From an uncultured Haliea sp. (lineage in GTDB: Bacteria > Pseudomonadota > Gammaproteobacteria > Pseudomonadales > Halieaceae), in NCBI GenBank assembly GCA_913062625.1, contig CAJXWP010000005.1, positions 1 to 64,000 of the forward strand: a DNA stretch of 64,000 bases, given 5' to 3'. The notes below the pieces were generated by a model. The model was not told the DNA's origin and made no database searches. It worked only from the letters and a program-made list of their open reading frames with translations. Both the position numbers and the translations under genes were made by a program. Below are positions 9,473 through 21,069 of the stretch, in pieces (position 1 is the first letter of the stretch; each line of letters starts with the position of its first letter).

Positions 9473-9954
9473 TCATACCGGAAGGTCTCTATGATCGAAG
9501 GATCTTCTGCGATAGACGCACAGGTTGCCTTTAGAGCCTTCTCTAAACTGCTCACACTCATGTCTACATCAGCGGCTTTATCCAATAGACACGCGGTATA
9601 GGTTCTCTCGTACTTGTCTTGCTTCGCCTGCTTTGCCAGTTCTTCTTGTTCTTCTTTGGCAATGCGCGCCCTCTCTGCTCTTTCAACTTCGGCGACTGTT
9701 CCGAGGAACTTACCGTCCTTCCAGATGCCTTCCCGTATCGTGCGATCTGCGGAGGTGTAGGTGCCTTGTCTGTTCATTCTATCATCCTTCCACTCACCAA
9801 CGTATGTGGCGCCATTTGCGTAGGTGTAGGTGCCAAAGCAGTTGTCTCTAATGCCCTCGGTAGGACACGCTGGAAAATCAGACGCATCAGCGGCACTAGC
9901 GCACCTAACCAATACAGCAAGCAGCACAACGAACTTCATAGACATGTTTTTCAT
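9469..9954 (-). CDS. MORN-repeat protein with signal peptide
   Basis: 161 aa; hydrophobic leader MKFVVLLAVLVRCASA, MORN unit GTYTYANGATYVGEWKDDRMNRQGTYT. Confidence 0.75.
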   Translation of the reverse strand: MKNMSMKFVVLLAVLVRCASAADASDFPACPTEGIRDNCFGTYTYANGATYVGEWKDDRMNRQGTYTSADRTIREGIWKDGKFLGTVAEVERAERARIAKEEQEELAKQAKQDKYERTYTACLLDKAADVDMSVSSLEKALKATCASIAEDPSIIETFRYD

Positions 9955-10040
9955 CCGGTTATCATAGAGTATTTACATCCACCCGCCCAACTAGACGGCC
10001 AGTGCTGCTGGATAGGCTGCTTCGTCGAGGGGCAAAGCGA

Positions 10041-10351
10041 TTAAGCACTTGCGGCTTTAGCGTATGTCATTGCAACGACCACAGACTCTGGGTACTTCCA
10101 CATCGCATCAGTAGCTGCGTCGACAATAATGCCAACTCCACCGCCAAGTAGGACATTTTCTAGGTTGGCAGCTTGATACATTGAGGCATGGCTTGCTTTA
10201 CCTGACGCGCTGTTATCGTCATCAATACAATTGATCGCAAGTGCTTTAGAACCTTTATCGAGTGTCGCGGCACCGCCTGCTGGACCGGTTAAGTAGTTAT
10301 CTTTGTTCTGATTCGTGCAGACAACATCCTCTGCGTCACACCCTGTTGCAT
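10041..10351 (-). pseudogene. C-terminal fragment of a conserved hypothetical (secreted/lipoprotein-like) protein
   Basis: Start-less reverse frame ATGCDAEDVVCTNQNKDNYLTGPAGGAATLDKGSKALAINCIDDDNSASGKASHASMYQAANLENVLLGGGVGIIVDAATDAMWKYPESVVVAMTYAKAASA*; Gly-rich GGGVGIIVDAATDA and YPESVVV tail. Confidence 0.55.
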
Positions 10352-10978
10352 GAACACGGTGCTTAGACGCACCAGGTGGTTATTCACAGTGGCTTGCTTA
10401 GACTTTACTAGCTCACCGTCTATGCGGCTTAAGTGATCTTCATAGAGTTCCTTGGTGGCTCTCGTTCATGCTTGGCAAATCTTGAGAAACTGTATGTCCC
10501 TTCTGTCTACTGTCGAGGCCTCAATACCGAACAGGCTTGAAACCTCTGCTTGAATGTCACCACTAAAGGACTCGCTATCGTACAAGCCTTGCTCGCGTTT
10601 GAAGTTGCAGTGAGCGAGAGCAGAGTACAGACCAGCCATTGCATTTCCTAAGAAGCTCCTCCAGCCTTCATGGTGACCAGCATCCTTTGGAAGGAACCGT
10701 AGATGAGAGTTGCTAAACTGCTCTCTGAATTCCTCGACATACTGCCTTATTGTTTCTCTGATTGATTTGTCGCTTAACACCAATCGCGTGTTTACTAACT
10801 TCCGTAACAGAATGTCCACATGATTGCGGGCAGCTCTAGCGCGTTTAACGGCTAGTCGGTGGGACAGGTTGACGAGAGTGTAACGCAATTCCCCAGCAGC
10901 GAGCAGGTGGTGAAAGCGTAGAGGGATGACGTAGCGGACGCAGTAGGAAGGACGATCTGAGAAAGAGATTGTGTGACA
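10346..10978 (-). pseudogene. tyrosine recombinase/integrase pseudogene: N-terminal and core-binding domains only, in-frame TGA
   Basis: Frame reads CHTISFSDRPSYCVRYVIPLRFHHLLAAGELRYTLVNLSHRLAVKRARAARNHVDILL...FLKICQA*TRATKELYEDHLSRIDGELVKSKQATVNNHLVRLSTVFMQQ; SAM-like core-binding segment lies after the stop in the same frame; no catalytic R/HxxR/Y domain. Confidence 0.7.
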
Positions 10979-11043
10979 TAACTTGTGCTAAGCTATTATC
11001 GCAGTCAGCGCAAAGACTTCTGCTATAAGGGTTTACGTGGAGC

Positions 11044-11130
11044 TGGTACCGAAGGCCGGACTTGAACCGGCACTCTCTTGCGAGAATCGGATTTTGAATC
11101 CGACGTGTCTACCAATTTCACCACTCCGGC
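11044..11130 (-). tRNA. tRNA-Leu (anticodon CAA)
   Basis: Reverse complement GCCGGAGTGGTGAAATTGGTAGACACGTCGGATTCAAAATCCGATTCTCGCAAGAGAGTGCCGGTTCAAGTCCGGCCTTCGGTACCA; anticodon stem TCGGA/TCCGA with loop TTCAAAA, long variable arm, encoded CCA. Confidence 0.95.
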
Positions 11131-11331
11131 AAAGAGGGATGGGATACCGCTTGTTTAAACGATGCTCCCTGACCAGCGCCGCAGTATAGCAATCTAGAAC
11201 GAAACTTCAATAAATTTTCTTAACCTTAGGAAAATTTGCCTGTACACTGCGAGCCGGTTCCGGTGTAAACCGAATGTATGAGTGTCGCTCGCGTTAGAGC
11301 GGTTGATCTGAGTATCTGGGGAGAAAAGAGC

Positions 11332-11664
11332 ATGGCGATGAAACTGGTGAAAAAAACGGCTGAATACAGTATCTACAAGCGTGGTGATGAGCGTTACGCT
11401 GTCAAAGATGCCAATAAAAAAGCCGTTAACGGTGAGGAAAAGGCGCGTATTTTGTCGGCGGAAGATTTGATTAAGGTCACGCTGGCTGCCAAACCAGTGG
11501 TCGAAGAAGAGGCCCCTGTCGCAGAAGTGCCTGCTGAAGAGGAGGCTCCTACTGCCGAAGAAGCGCCTGCTGAAGAGGCTGCTGTCGAAGAAGCGCCTGT
11601 TGAAGAGACTGCTGCTGAAGAAGCGCCTGCTGAAGCAGATTCTGCCGCGAAAGAAGAGAAGTAA
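11332..11664 (+). CDS. small conserved protein with Glu/Ala/Pro-rich low-complexity tail
   Basis: Likely start MAMKLVKKTAEYSIYKRGDERYAVKDANKKAVNGEEKARIL; tail EEAPAEEAAVEEAPVEETAAEEAPAEA. The ORF track starts further upstream at 11278. Confidence 0.7.
   Translation: MAMKLVKKTAEYSIYKRGDERYAVKDANKKAVNGEEKARILSAEDLIKVTLAAKPVVEEEAPVAEVPAEEEAPTAEEAPAEEAAVEEAPVEETAAEEAPAEADSAAKEEK
11557..11646 (+). repeat. 30-bp tandem repeat, 3 imperfect copies, in frame
   Basis: GAAGAAGCGCCTGCTGAAGAGGCTGCTGTC / GAAGAAGCGCCTGTTGAAGAGACTGCTGCT / GAAGAAGCGCCTGCTGAAGCAGATTCTGCC. Confidence 0.9.
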
Positions 11665-11684
11665 GCTTTCGGGCTTGCTTTCCT

Positions 11685-11709
11685 AAGCCGGCTCAGTGCC
11701 GGCTTTTTT
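11685..11709 (+). terminator. Rho-independent terminator immediately upstream of queA
   Basis: AAGCCGGCTCAGTGCCGGCTTTTTT: GC-rich stem followed by a T run. Confidence 0.8.
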
Positions 11710-11713
11710 ATCG

Positions 11714-13901
<2,188 letters not shown>

Positions 13902-13902
<1 letters not shown>

Positions 13903-14225
13903 TGTATAAACTGTGTTTCTATGTCCCCGAATCGCATGTAGAGCAGGTCAAGAATGCTGTTTTTTTAGTTGGGGGCGGTCGGGTCGGAGCCTATGACAGA
14001 TGTTGTTGGCAGGTGCTAGGTGAGGGAGAGTTTCGGCCTTTGCGGGGCAGTGTCCCTTTTTTGGGCCAACAGGGTGAGAGTGAAAAAGTGTGTGAGTATA
14101 AAGTAGAGTTAGTGTGTGAAGCTGGATGTATCGGAGCTGCAGTAGTAGCGCTGCTGGATGCCCACCCCTACGAACAGCCCGCCTGGGATGCTGTTTTATT
14201 GGCCACTGAGTTGTCACATTTATGA
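13902..14225 (+). CDS. YqfO/NIF3 C-terminal-domain-like protein
   Basis: 107 aa; MYKLCFYVPESHVEQVKNAVF...HPYEQPAWD. Confidence 0.8.
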
Positions 14226-14839
14226 CTGATGCTGCTGAACTGTTGCGCCGTATCGACGCGGGTCTTCCTCTGGGAAAAAAGGCATGGAAGCGACCGCTGG
14301 GAGAGGGTCAGTGGCCACAGGCTGCGGTGCTGGTAGCGCTTACAGAAGAGGCTGAACCTCGCGTATTACTGGGTCGTCGCGCTATGCATCTGCCATTGCA
14401 CCCCGGGGAAATTGCTTTTGCCGGTGGTAAGCGTGAGGCAGAAGACCTCTCTCCTTGGGAGACTGCAACACGGGAGGCGATGGAGGAGGTCGGTCTGTCA
14501 TTGGGAATGATTAGCCCGCTAGGAGAGTTGGAGCCTCTGATTACACGCACTGGCTTTGAGGTTTTCCCCTGTGTCGCTAGTGTGCCCGCTGCGCCTGAGC
14601 TAGTAGTTGATCCCGGCGAATTTGATAGCGTGTTTTTTGTGCCACTTTCTGTTTTTGGCGATCCCGCTATATTTCGACTGGAGACGATGTCTTATGGCAG
14701 CGAGGCTCGCCGAGTGCCGCATTATCAAGTGGGTAAGGACAATGTTTGGGGTGTCACAGCGGCTGTACTGGTGCTGTTGGCCAATGTCGCCTACGATGCA
14801 GGGTTTGATTTACAGCGCGATTGGAAACAACAGCCATGA
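14222..14839 (+). CDS. NUDIX hydrolase, CoA pyrophosphatase-like (NudL)
   Basis: Nudix box [25 protein letters not shown]. Confidence 0.88.
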   Translation: MTDAAELLRRIDAGLPLGKKAWKRPLGEGQWPQAAVLVALTEEAEPRVLLGRRAMHLPLHPGEIAFAGGKREAEDLSPWETATREAMEEVGLSLGMISPLGELEPLITRTGFEVFPCVASVPAAPELVVDPGEFDSVFFVPLSVFGDPAIFRLETMSYGSEARRVPHYQVGKDNVWGVTAAVLVLLANVAYDAGFDLQRDWKQQP

Positions 14840-15360
14840 AATACAGTCTGGGTGATAAACGAGTAACGCTGGTGGGTGAAGGACATTTTATCGCGCCAAA
14901 TGCAGTGGTTATCGGTGACGTCATTTTACATGAAAACGCTAGTGTATGGTTCAGCTGCGTGTTGCGCGGTGATGCTGACCGTATTGAGGTGGGAGCGGGC
15001 AGTAATATCCAAGACGGTACTGTGATGCATGCTGATCCCGGCTTCCCGCTGACCGTGGGCAAGAACGTAACCGTGGGTCACAACGCAATGTTGCATGGCT
15101 GCACTATTGACGATGGTTCTCTGGTGGGGATAAACGCTGTTGTCCTTAACGGCGCTAAAATCGGGAAAGGATGTTTAATAGGCGCTAATGCCTTGGTGAC
15201 TGAGGGTATGGAAATTCCTGACGGTTCTCTGGTGCTAGGGTCGCCTGCTAAAATTAAGTCCCAGTTGTCTCAAGAGCAGCAGCTCGGCTTGATACACAGT
15301 GCAGATCATTACATTCGCAATGGTCAACGTTACAGTGCCCATCTCGAGGAGCAGAAATGA
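14836..15360 (+). CDS. gamma carbonic anhydrase family protein
   Basis: Left-handed beta-helix hexapeptide repeats; [33 protein letters not shown]. Confidence 0.9.
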   Translation: MKYSLGDKRVTLVGEGHFIAPNAVVIGDVILHENASVWFSCVLRGDADRIEVGAGSNIQDGTVMHADPGFPLTVGKNVTVGHNAMLHGCTIDDGSLVGINAVVLNGAKIGKGCLIGANALVTEGMEIPDGSLVLGSPAKIKSQLSQEQQLGLIHSADHYIRNGQRYSAHLEEQK

Positions 15361-15548
15361 GTACCGACGATTCGAAATCACCGTGCATTTCGATATGTGT
15401 TCTCGACGACGCTGATATTTGTATGGGGTGTTATCGCTCCGCCGAGGAAATTACCGACTGGTTCATGTCCACCAGTGAGCAAAAACAGGAAGTATTGCGT
15501 CTTGCGCGCGAGCGCCGTCAGGCAAGCACCATTATCCAACTTTTGTAA
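15357..15548 (+). CDS. DUF1289 domain protein
   Basis: [28 protein letters not shown]. Confidence 0.9.
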   Translation: MSTDDSKSPCISICVLDDADICMGCYRSAEEITDWFMSTSEQKQEVLRLARERRQASTIIQLL

Positions 15549-15611
15549 ACGCATGCGCTGATGGCGTCTTGGGGAATTTGCCGAATACGGCCGCAACACA
15601 ATTCCGATGAA

Positions 15612-16868
15612 TTAGACGAGAGGTTGAGCCCTCACCGACCGCACCACATTGCCTTCAAGTTCCAGAATTTCCAAGCGATAGTTGCCTATGGTCAACCCCG
15701 CGGGGGCCGCTGGGAACGACTCCAGGTACTCTAGTATCAGGCCGCTTAGTGTTTTCGGTCCGTCTTTGGGGAGAGACCACCCTAGCGTTTTGTTGATGTC
15801 GCGAACATTCTCTGTCCCATCGATGATGTAACTGCCATCGCGTTCTAAGAGAATACTCGCTGTTGTTTCGGCCATATTGGACGTAAAGTCGCCAACGATT
15901 TCCTCCAGAATATCGCCCAGTGCGACCACGCCTCGCACTTCGCCATATTCGTCAACAACAAAGGCCAGCGGTTTTTTCATTTCCTGAAAGTTTATGAGCT
16001 GAGTGTGCAGGGGCGTGCTCTCGGGGACAAAATACGGTTTTTCCATCTCTCGCTCTAGTGCCACCCGGTCCAGGGTTAGTCCGTTCACTACCCGACTAAT
16101 ACTGCGCATATGCAGCACGCCAATAATATTGTTGATGTCATCGCGCCAGACCGGCAATCGTGTGTGAGCGGTCGACTGGATCTTAAGCAGAATCTCTTGG
16201 TCAGTGTTGTCAAGATTAATGCCGTACACTTCATTACGAGGCACCATAATGTCATCGACTGAGACCTGCACCAGATCCATGATGTTGATCAGTAGTTCCC
16301 TATGTCTTGCAGGAATTAACTTCCCGGCGTCAGTTACGATGGTTCGCAGTTCATCAGCGGAGACATGCTCATAGGCCTCTTTCTTTGGGTCGAAGCCGAG
16401 CAGTCGTGACAATCTATTGGTCACAGCGTTAACCATTGCAACAATCGGGCTCATGAGTGTCATTAGCGGTAGCAATATGACACTGGCGGGGAATGCCACT
16501 CTCTCTGGATGTAGCGCCGCAATCGTTTTTGGTGTGACTTCAGCAAAAACAAGAATCACCACTGTTAATGCAGCTGTGGCTATATAGACGCCGGCATCTC
16601 CCCACAGCCGAATGGAGATGACTGTTGCAACGGCCGAGGCAAAGATGTTGACCATGTTGTTGCCAATCAAAATCAAGCCGATTAAACGGTCTGGACGATC
16701 CAGTAGTTTGCCGGCGCGAATAGCGCCTCGGATCTTATTTTTCTGCAGATGCCTCAACTTGTGACGATTGAGCGTCATCATCGCGGTTTCTGCACTGGAG
16801 AAAAAGGCAGAGAGAATGACGAGTACAGCAAGAACTGAAAACAATAAACCCAGCGGTGCTTCGTTCAA
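15612..16868 (-). CDS. CNNM/CBS/CorC_HlyC domain transporter (CorB-like)
   Basis: 418 aa; N-terminal DUF21 (SAFFSSAETAMMTLNRHKL), CBS pair, CorC domain (VVDEYGEVRGVVALGDILEEIVGDF). Confidence 0.9.
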   Translation of the reverse strand: MNEAPLGLLFSVLAVLVILSAFFSSAETAMMTLNRHKLRHLQKNKIRGAIRAGKLLDRPDRLIGLILIGNNMVNIFASAVATVISIRLWGDAGVYIATAALTVVILVFAEVTPKTIAALHPERVAFPASVILLPLMTLMSPIVAMVNAVTNRLSRLLGFDPKKEAYEHVSADELRTIVTDAGKLIPARHRELLINIMDLVQVSVDDIMVPRNEVYGINLDNTDQEILLKIQSTAHTRLPVWRDDINNIIGVLHMRSISRVVNGLTLDRVALEREMEKPYFVPESTPLHTQLINFQEMKKPLAFVVDEYGEVRGVVALGDILEEIVGDFTSNMAETTASILLERDGSYIIDGTENVRDINKTLGWSLPKDGPKTLSGLILEYLESFPAAPAGLTIGNYRLEILELEGNVVRSVRAQPLV

Positions 16869-16958
16869 AGCCGGTTTAAACCTCGTAAAAAAGAGCGAAG
16901 GTTATCTTGAAGAAAAACCAGCGCCGGAGCAAGTCCCATTGTCTTTTTTAGTAATGAA

Positions 16959-17762
16959 TCAAGCACGGTGCAAGATCAGCTCTAGCACTAACTTGGAGCC
17001 GAAAAAAGCCATCATCAACAGCCCGAAACCAACAAGCGTGAAGCGCACAGCGGTCTTGCTGCGCCATCCCAGCTGGTAATGTCCCCACAACAGTGTTGAA
17101 AACAACAGCCAGGCCGCGATGGTCAGGGAGGTCTTGTGCACGAGGCTCTGAGTGAAAATATCCTCAATAAATACGACCCCTGAAACGATAGCGATCGTCA
17201 GCAGAGCAACGCCAATCCACAGAAGTTCAAACAACATAGCCTCCATTAACTGCAGTGGAGGTAAAATCTGGATGATTCCACGGGTGTGGCGGTTCTTCAG
17301 CTGATGGTCTTGTAAGGCCAGTACGCTGGCCTGAATGGCCGCTAGCGTAAGTACTGCATAGGCCAGGATCGAACTGCTTATGTGCAATATCATACCGCCA
17401 CTAAGGTGACGCAGCAGCGGCGTTGTGTCGGGCGCAAAAGTAGCGACCAGGACCGTAAGAGCCGACAGCGGGAAGAGTACAATCAGTAAGTTCTGTAACG
17501 GTCTACGGGTCAAGGATGTGACGCAGGCAAAGTTAATCACTAAAGCAATAAGCGCGGCAACTTTAAAGAACCCTAAGTCGACCCCGTCGCCGGGAAACAC
17601 CATTTCCCACACAATAAGCGTATGCGAAGCAAGCGCGAGCAGGCCGAGTGCAAAGACGCTACGATAGAGCTGCTTGTGCTGTTGCGACAGGTGCAGCAAC
17701 TGCAAACCGGTGGCGGCCAGATATAACAATGCGCAGAGTGGGGCGAGTAATGAAATTGACAT
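16959..17762 (-). CDS. inner-membrane cytochrome c assembly-like protein (YpjD/CcsA family)
   Basis: 8-TM ORF downstream of, and divergent from, ffh; GMILHISSSILAYAVLTLAAIQA, HKTSLTIAAWLLFSTLLWGHYQLGWR. Confidence 0.85.
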   Translation of the reverse strand: MSISLLAPLCALLYLAATGLQLLHLSQQHKQLYRSVFALGLLALASHTLIVWEMVFPGDGVDLGFFKVAALIALVINFACVTSLTRRPLQNLLIVLFPLSALTVLVATFAPDTTPLLRHLSGGMILHISSSILAYAVLTLAAIQASVLALQDHQLKNRHTRGIIQILPPLQLMEAMLFELLWIGVALLTIAIVSGVVFIEDIFTQSLVHKTSLTIAAWLLFSTLLWGHYQLGWRSKTAVRFTLVGFGLLMMAFFGSKLVLELILHRA

Positions 17763-17872
17763 CTGTTTGGGGCTTGGGCCGCAGTAAAGTATACTGTGCT
17801 CTTTGTACCGACTTGTCACAATAGAATCAATAGCAATTGCTGTCTCGGTTTTTAATGACCCCGGAGATATAG

Positions 17873-19258
17873 ATGTTTGAGAGTTTGAGTGATCGATTGT
17901 CCCACAGCCTGCGCACTGTTTCGGGGAAGGCGCGGTTGAATGAGGAGAATATCCAAGACACGATGCGTGAAGTGCGCATGGCTTTGTTAGAAGCCGACGT
18001 AGCGATGCCAGTGGTCAAGGACTTTGTAGACGCGGTCAAGGAGCGCGCGCTGGGTGAGGACGTGATGCAGAGCCTCAGTCCCGGTCAGGCATTTCTCAAG
18101 ATTGTGCAGTCCGAACTCGAGGCCATTATGGGCTCAGCCAATGAAGGGCTGAATCTGGCTACCACGCCTCCAGCGGTTATTATGATGGCAGGCCTTCAGG
18201 GCGCGGGAAAAACCACTACCGTCGCCAAGTTGGCAAGGTTACTGCGGGAGCGTGACAAGAAAAAAGTCACTGTTGTCAGTGCGGACGTCTATAGGCCCGC
18301 TGCGATCAGGCAGCTGGAAGTGTTAGCAGAAGAGGTCGGCGTAGATTTTTTCCCCAGCGACATTGGGCAAAAGCCAGTGGCGATTGTGCAGGCGGCTTTG
18401 GCGCATGCCAGAATTAAGTTCAGTGATGTGCTGATTGTCGATACCGCGGGACGGCTAGCGATTGATGAGGACATGATGGCCGAGATCGGTGAGCTGCATG
18501 CAGCAGTAAAGCCGGTGGAGACTCTATTTGTAGTGGATGCCATGACTGGCCAGGATGCTGCGACTACGGCGAAGGCGTTCGATGCGGCACTGCCGCTGAC
18601 CGGTGTGATACTGACCAAGGTCGATGCGGATACGCGCGGGGGAGCAGCCCTGTCAGTAAGATCGGTTACGGGTAAGCCGATCAAGTTCCTCGGCGTGGGG
18701 GAGAAGACTACCGCGCTAGATCCTTTTCATCCGGACCGGCTGGCTTCGCGAATCCTCGGGATGGGCGATGTACTTTCATTGATTGAGGAAGTAGAGAGCA
18801 AAGTCGATAAAAAGAAAGCGGACAAGCTGGCACGCAAGATTAAAAAGGGTAAGAAGTTTGATCTTGAAGACTTCCGCGAGCAGTTACAGCAAATGAATAA
18901 TATGGGCGGGATAACCGGTATGCTCGATAAATTACCGGGTATGGGCAAGATGGCCCAAGTAGCGCAGCAGAATGTCGATACGAAAATGTTTACACGAATG
19001 GAGGTTATGATTGACTCCATGACGCCCAAAGAGCGCCGCAACCCTGAGTTGATTCAAGGTAGCCGCAAACGCCGTATTACCCAGGGATCTGGCACGCAGG
19101 TGCAGGATCTCAATCGCCTCTTGAAGCAACATAAGCAAATGCAGAAGATGATGAAGAAGCTAAAAGGCGGGGGCATGGAAAAGATGATGCGTGGTTTGGG
19201 AGGAATGATGCCTCCAGGAGGTGCTGGCGGCCCTGGCGGAAGTTTCCCCGCGCGCTGA
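17873..19258 (+). CDS. ffh: signal recognition particle protein
   Basis: GLQGAGKTTTVAKLA GTPase plus Met-rich M domain. Confidence 0.97.
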   Translation: MFESLSDRLSHSLRTVSGKARLNEENIQDTMREVRMALLEADVAMPVVKDFVDAVKERALGEDVMQSLSPGQAFLKIVQSELEAIMGSANEGLNLATTPPAVIMMAGLQGAGKTTTVAKLARLLRERDKKKVTVVSADVYRPAAIRQLEVLAEEVGVDFFPSDIGQKPVAIVQAALAHARIKFSDVLIVDTAGRLAIDEDMMAEIGELHAAVKPVETLFVVDAMTGQDAATTAKAFDAALPLTGVILTKVDADTRGGAALSVRSVTGKPIKFLGVGEKTTALDPFHPDRLASRILGMGDVLSLIEEVESKVDKKKADKLARKIKKGKKFDLEDFREQLQQMNNMGGITGMLDKLPGMGKMAQVAQQNVDTKMFTRMEVMIDSMTPKERRNPELIQGSRKRRITQGSGTQVQDLNRLLKQHKQMQKMMKKLKGGGMEKMMRGLGGMMPPGGAGGPGGSFPAR

Positions 19259-19423
19259 GCCTGCCGCACGCCGGGTTTGATTAAAAATAACGCGCTCTGG
19301 GGTTTAATACTCGACATATTTTCCGTATGATACGCCACCTTTCCGGCTTGCCAGCTGGGTTTTGTCGTGGGTATTACTGCAATATCGCAGCATGTCCCGC
19401 TTATTTTTAGGAAATTACGTAAA

Positions 19424-19672
19424 ATGGTAACAATTCGTCTTGCTCGAGGTGGCGCCAAGAAGCGCCCTTTTTACCACCTTACCGTGACCGACAGCCGCCG
19501 CTCGCGTAACGGACGCTTTATAGAGCGCGTTGGTTTTTTTAATCCGACCGCACGCGGTCAGGAGGAGCGTTTGCGTGTCGATACTGATCGCGTCGAGTAC
19601 TGGCGCAGCCAGGGTGCACAGGTTTCAGACCGTGTCGCCAAGCTGCTCAAGGATGTTGCGGTAGCGGCCTAA
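19424..19672 (+). CDS. rpsP: 30S ribosomal protein S16
   Basis: [41 protein letters not shown]. Confidence 0.97.
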   Translation: MVTIRLARGGAKKRPFYHLTVTDSRRSRNGRFIERVGFFNPTARGQEERLRVDTDRVEYWRSQGAQVSDRVAKLLKDVAVAA

Positions 19673-19704
19673 TAGGCTGGTCTGGATGGTTGCGGACTAG
19701 TTTA

Positions 19705-20250
19705 ATGGAGAAGTCCGTGGCCAAAGAGATGTTAGTGGTCGGTAAGATTACCGGTTGTTATGGCCTCAAAGGTTGGGTGAAAATTCATTCGTATACGGAG
19801 CCGTTGGAGAATTTTCAAGGTTTTGGCGCCTGGCAGATGATGCGCCGGGGAATCTTTGAGCCGATTGAATTTGATACGCTTAAGCGCCATGGCAGGGGCT
19901 TAGTTGCCCACATCGCGGGAGTTGATGATCGGACCCTCGCGGAATCTTATAAAGGATTGGAGGTTTCGGTGCCAGTCAGTGCGTTGCCTGCGTTGCCGCA
20001 GGGAGAATACTACTGGCGTGATCTGCAAGGCTTGCAGGTCTGGTGCCAAGACGGTGACAACAGAGTATTGGTCGGGGTTGTGGACCATCTGATTGAAACG
20101 GGCGCCAATGACGTGTTGGTTGTCAAAGCCTGTGAAGGCAGTATAGATATGCGGGAACGCCTGATCCCTTATTTGCTCGGAAATACAGTGATTCGGGTAG
20201 ATCTTGACGAGGCGGTGATTGAGGTTGATTGGTTCCTCGACGACGACTGA
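19705..20250 (+). CDS. rimM: 16S rRNA processing protein RimM
   Basis: VGKITGCYGLKGWVKIHSYTEP, YYWRDLQGLQV, order rpsP-rimM-trmD-rplS. Confidence 0.95.
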   Translation: MEKSVAKEMLVVGKITGCYGLKGWVKIHSYTEPLENFQGFGAWQMMRRGIFEPIEFDTLKRHGRGLVAHIAGVDDRTLAESYKGLEVSVPVSALPALPQGEYYWRDLQGLQVWCQDGDNRVLVGVVDHLIETGANDVLVVKACEGSIDMRERLIPYLLGNTVIRVDLDEAVIEVDWFLDDD

Positions 20251-20280
20251 GGGGCAACCGAAAGCCCAAGGCGGAACACA

Positions 20281-21033
20281 ATGCGTATTGCACTGGTGAG
20301 TCTGTTTCCAGAGATGTTTGCCGCAGTAGGCGACCATGGAGTGGTTGGAAGGGCGGTCAAGCAAGGGCAGGTTACCTTAACCTATTGTAATCCTCGTGAT
20401 TACACGGCGGACAGGCACCGAACAGTGGATGACCGACCTTACGGCGGTGGCCCCGGAATGTTGATGAAAATTGATCCCTTGCAGCAGGCGATTGCGGCCG
20501 CGAGGATGACGACAGGGTCGAATACACGAGTGGTCTATCTTTCCCCTCAGGGGCAGACATTGGATCATGGCAAAGCCATGGAATTGGCTTCCCTGTCAGG
20601 ACTGGTTCTGGTTGCGGGGCGTTACGAAGGGGTTGACGAGCGGCTGATAGAGGCCGAGGTGGACGAAGAGTTGTCCATTGGAGATTATGTATTGAGTGGC
20701 GGTGAATTGGCCGCCATGGTAGTGATAGATGCGATAACGCGGCAATTGCCGGGTGTATTAGGGCATGAGGCGTCTGCGCTTGAGGACTCTTTTGTCGATG
20801 GGCTGCTGGACTGTCCCCATTACACCCGTCCCGAGACTTATCAGGGAAGGGGTGTGCCGGACGTATTGTTGAGCGGCAATCATGAAGAGATTCGTCGCTG
20901 GCGCTTGAAGCAAGCATTGGGCAGGACCTATGAGCGTCGCCCGGAGCTTTTGCAGGGCAGGCACATGAGAGCCGAAGAAGAGTCATTGTTGGCGGAATAT
21001 ATTCGCGAACGGACATTATTAACAGAGCACTAG
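20281..21033 (+). CDS. trmD: tRNA (guanine37-N1)-methyltransferase
   Basis: [40 protein letters not shown]. Confidence 0.97.
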   Translation: MRIALVSLFPEMFAAVGDHGVVGRAVKQGQVTLTYCNPRDYTADRHRTVDDRPYGGGPGMLMKIDPLQQAIAAARMTTGSNTRVVYLSPQGQTLDHGKAMELASLSGLVLVAGRYEGVDERLIEAEVDEELSIGDYVLSGGELAAMVVIDAITRQLPGVLGHEASALEDSFVDGLLDCPHYTRPETYQGRGVPDVLLSGNHEEIRRWRLKQALGRTYERRPELLQGRHMRAEEESLLAEYIRERTLLTEH

Positions 21034-21069
21034 CTGTGAAGCTGCAGAGTTAATCAACAGGAGTACCAC

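Noticed and set aside
9525-10044. Forward Cys/Leu-rich ORFs (9525-9851 and 9619-10044)
   Set aside because: Antisense shadows of the MORN-protein gene, which has signal peptide and MORN motif in the reverse frame.
9980-10110. GCCCAAC (RYYYAAC-like) motif near the MORN gene, considered as an integron attC site
   Set aside because: No paired GTTRRRY core found within the expected 60-140 nt and no attC-like folding arms seen by eye; the tRNA-targeted element model fits better.
11044-11130. G1-U72 pairing in the tRNA-Leu acceptor stem, considered as a scar of integration
   Set aside because: G-U at 1-72 also occurs in ordinary bacterial tRNA-Leu genes, so it is not informative.
20372-21016. 214 aa reverse ORF opposite trmD
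   Set aside because: Pro/Ser/His-rich shadow of trmD without recognisable domain.
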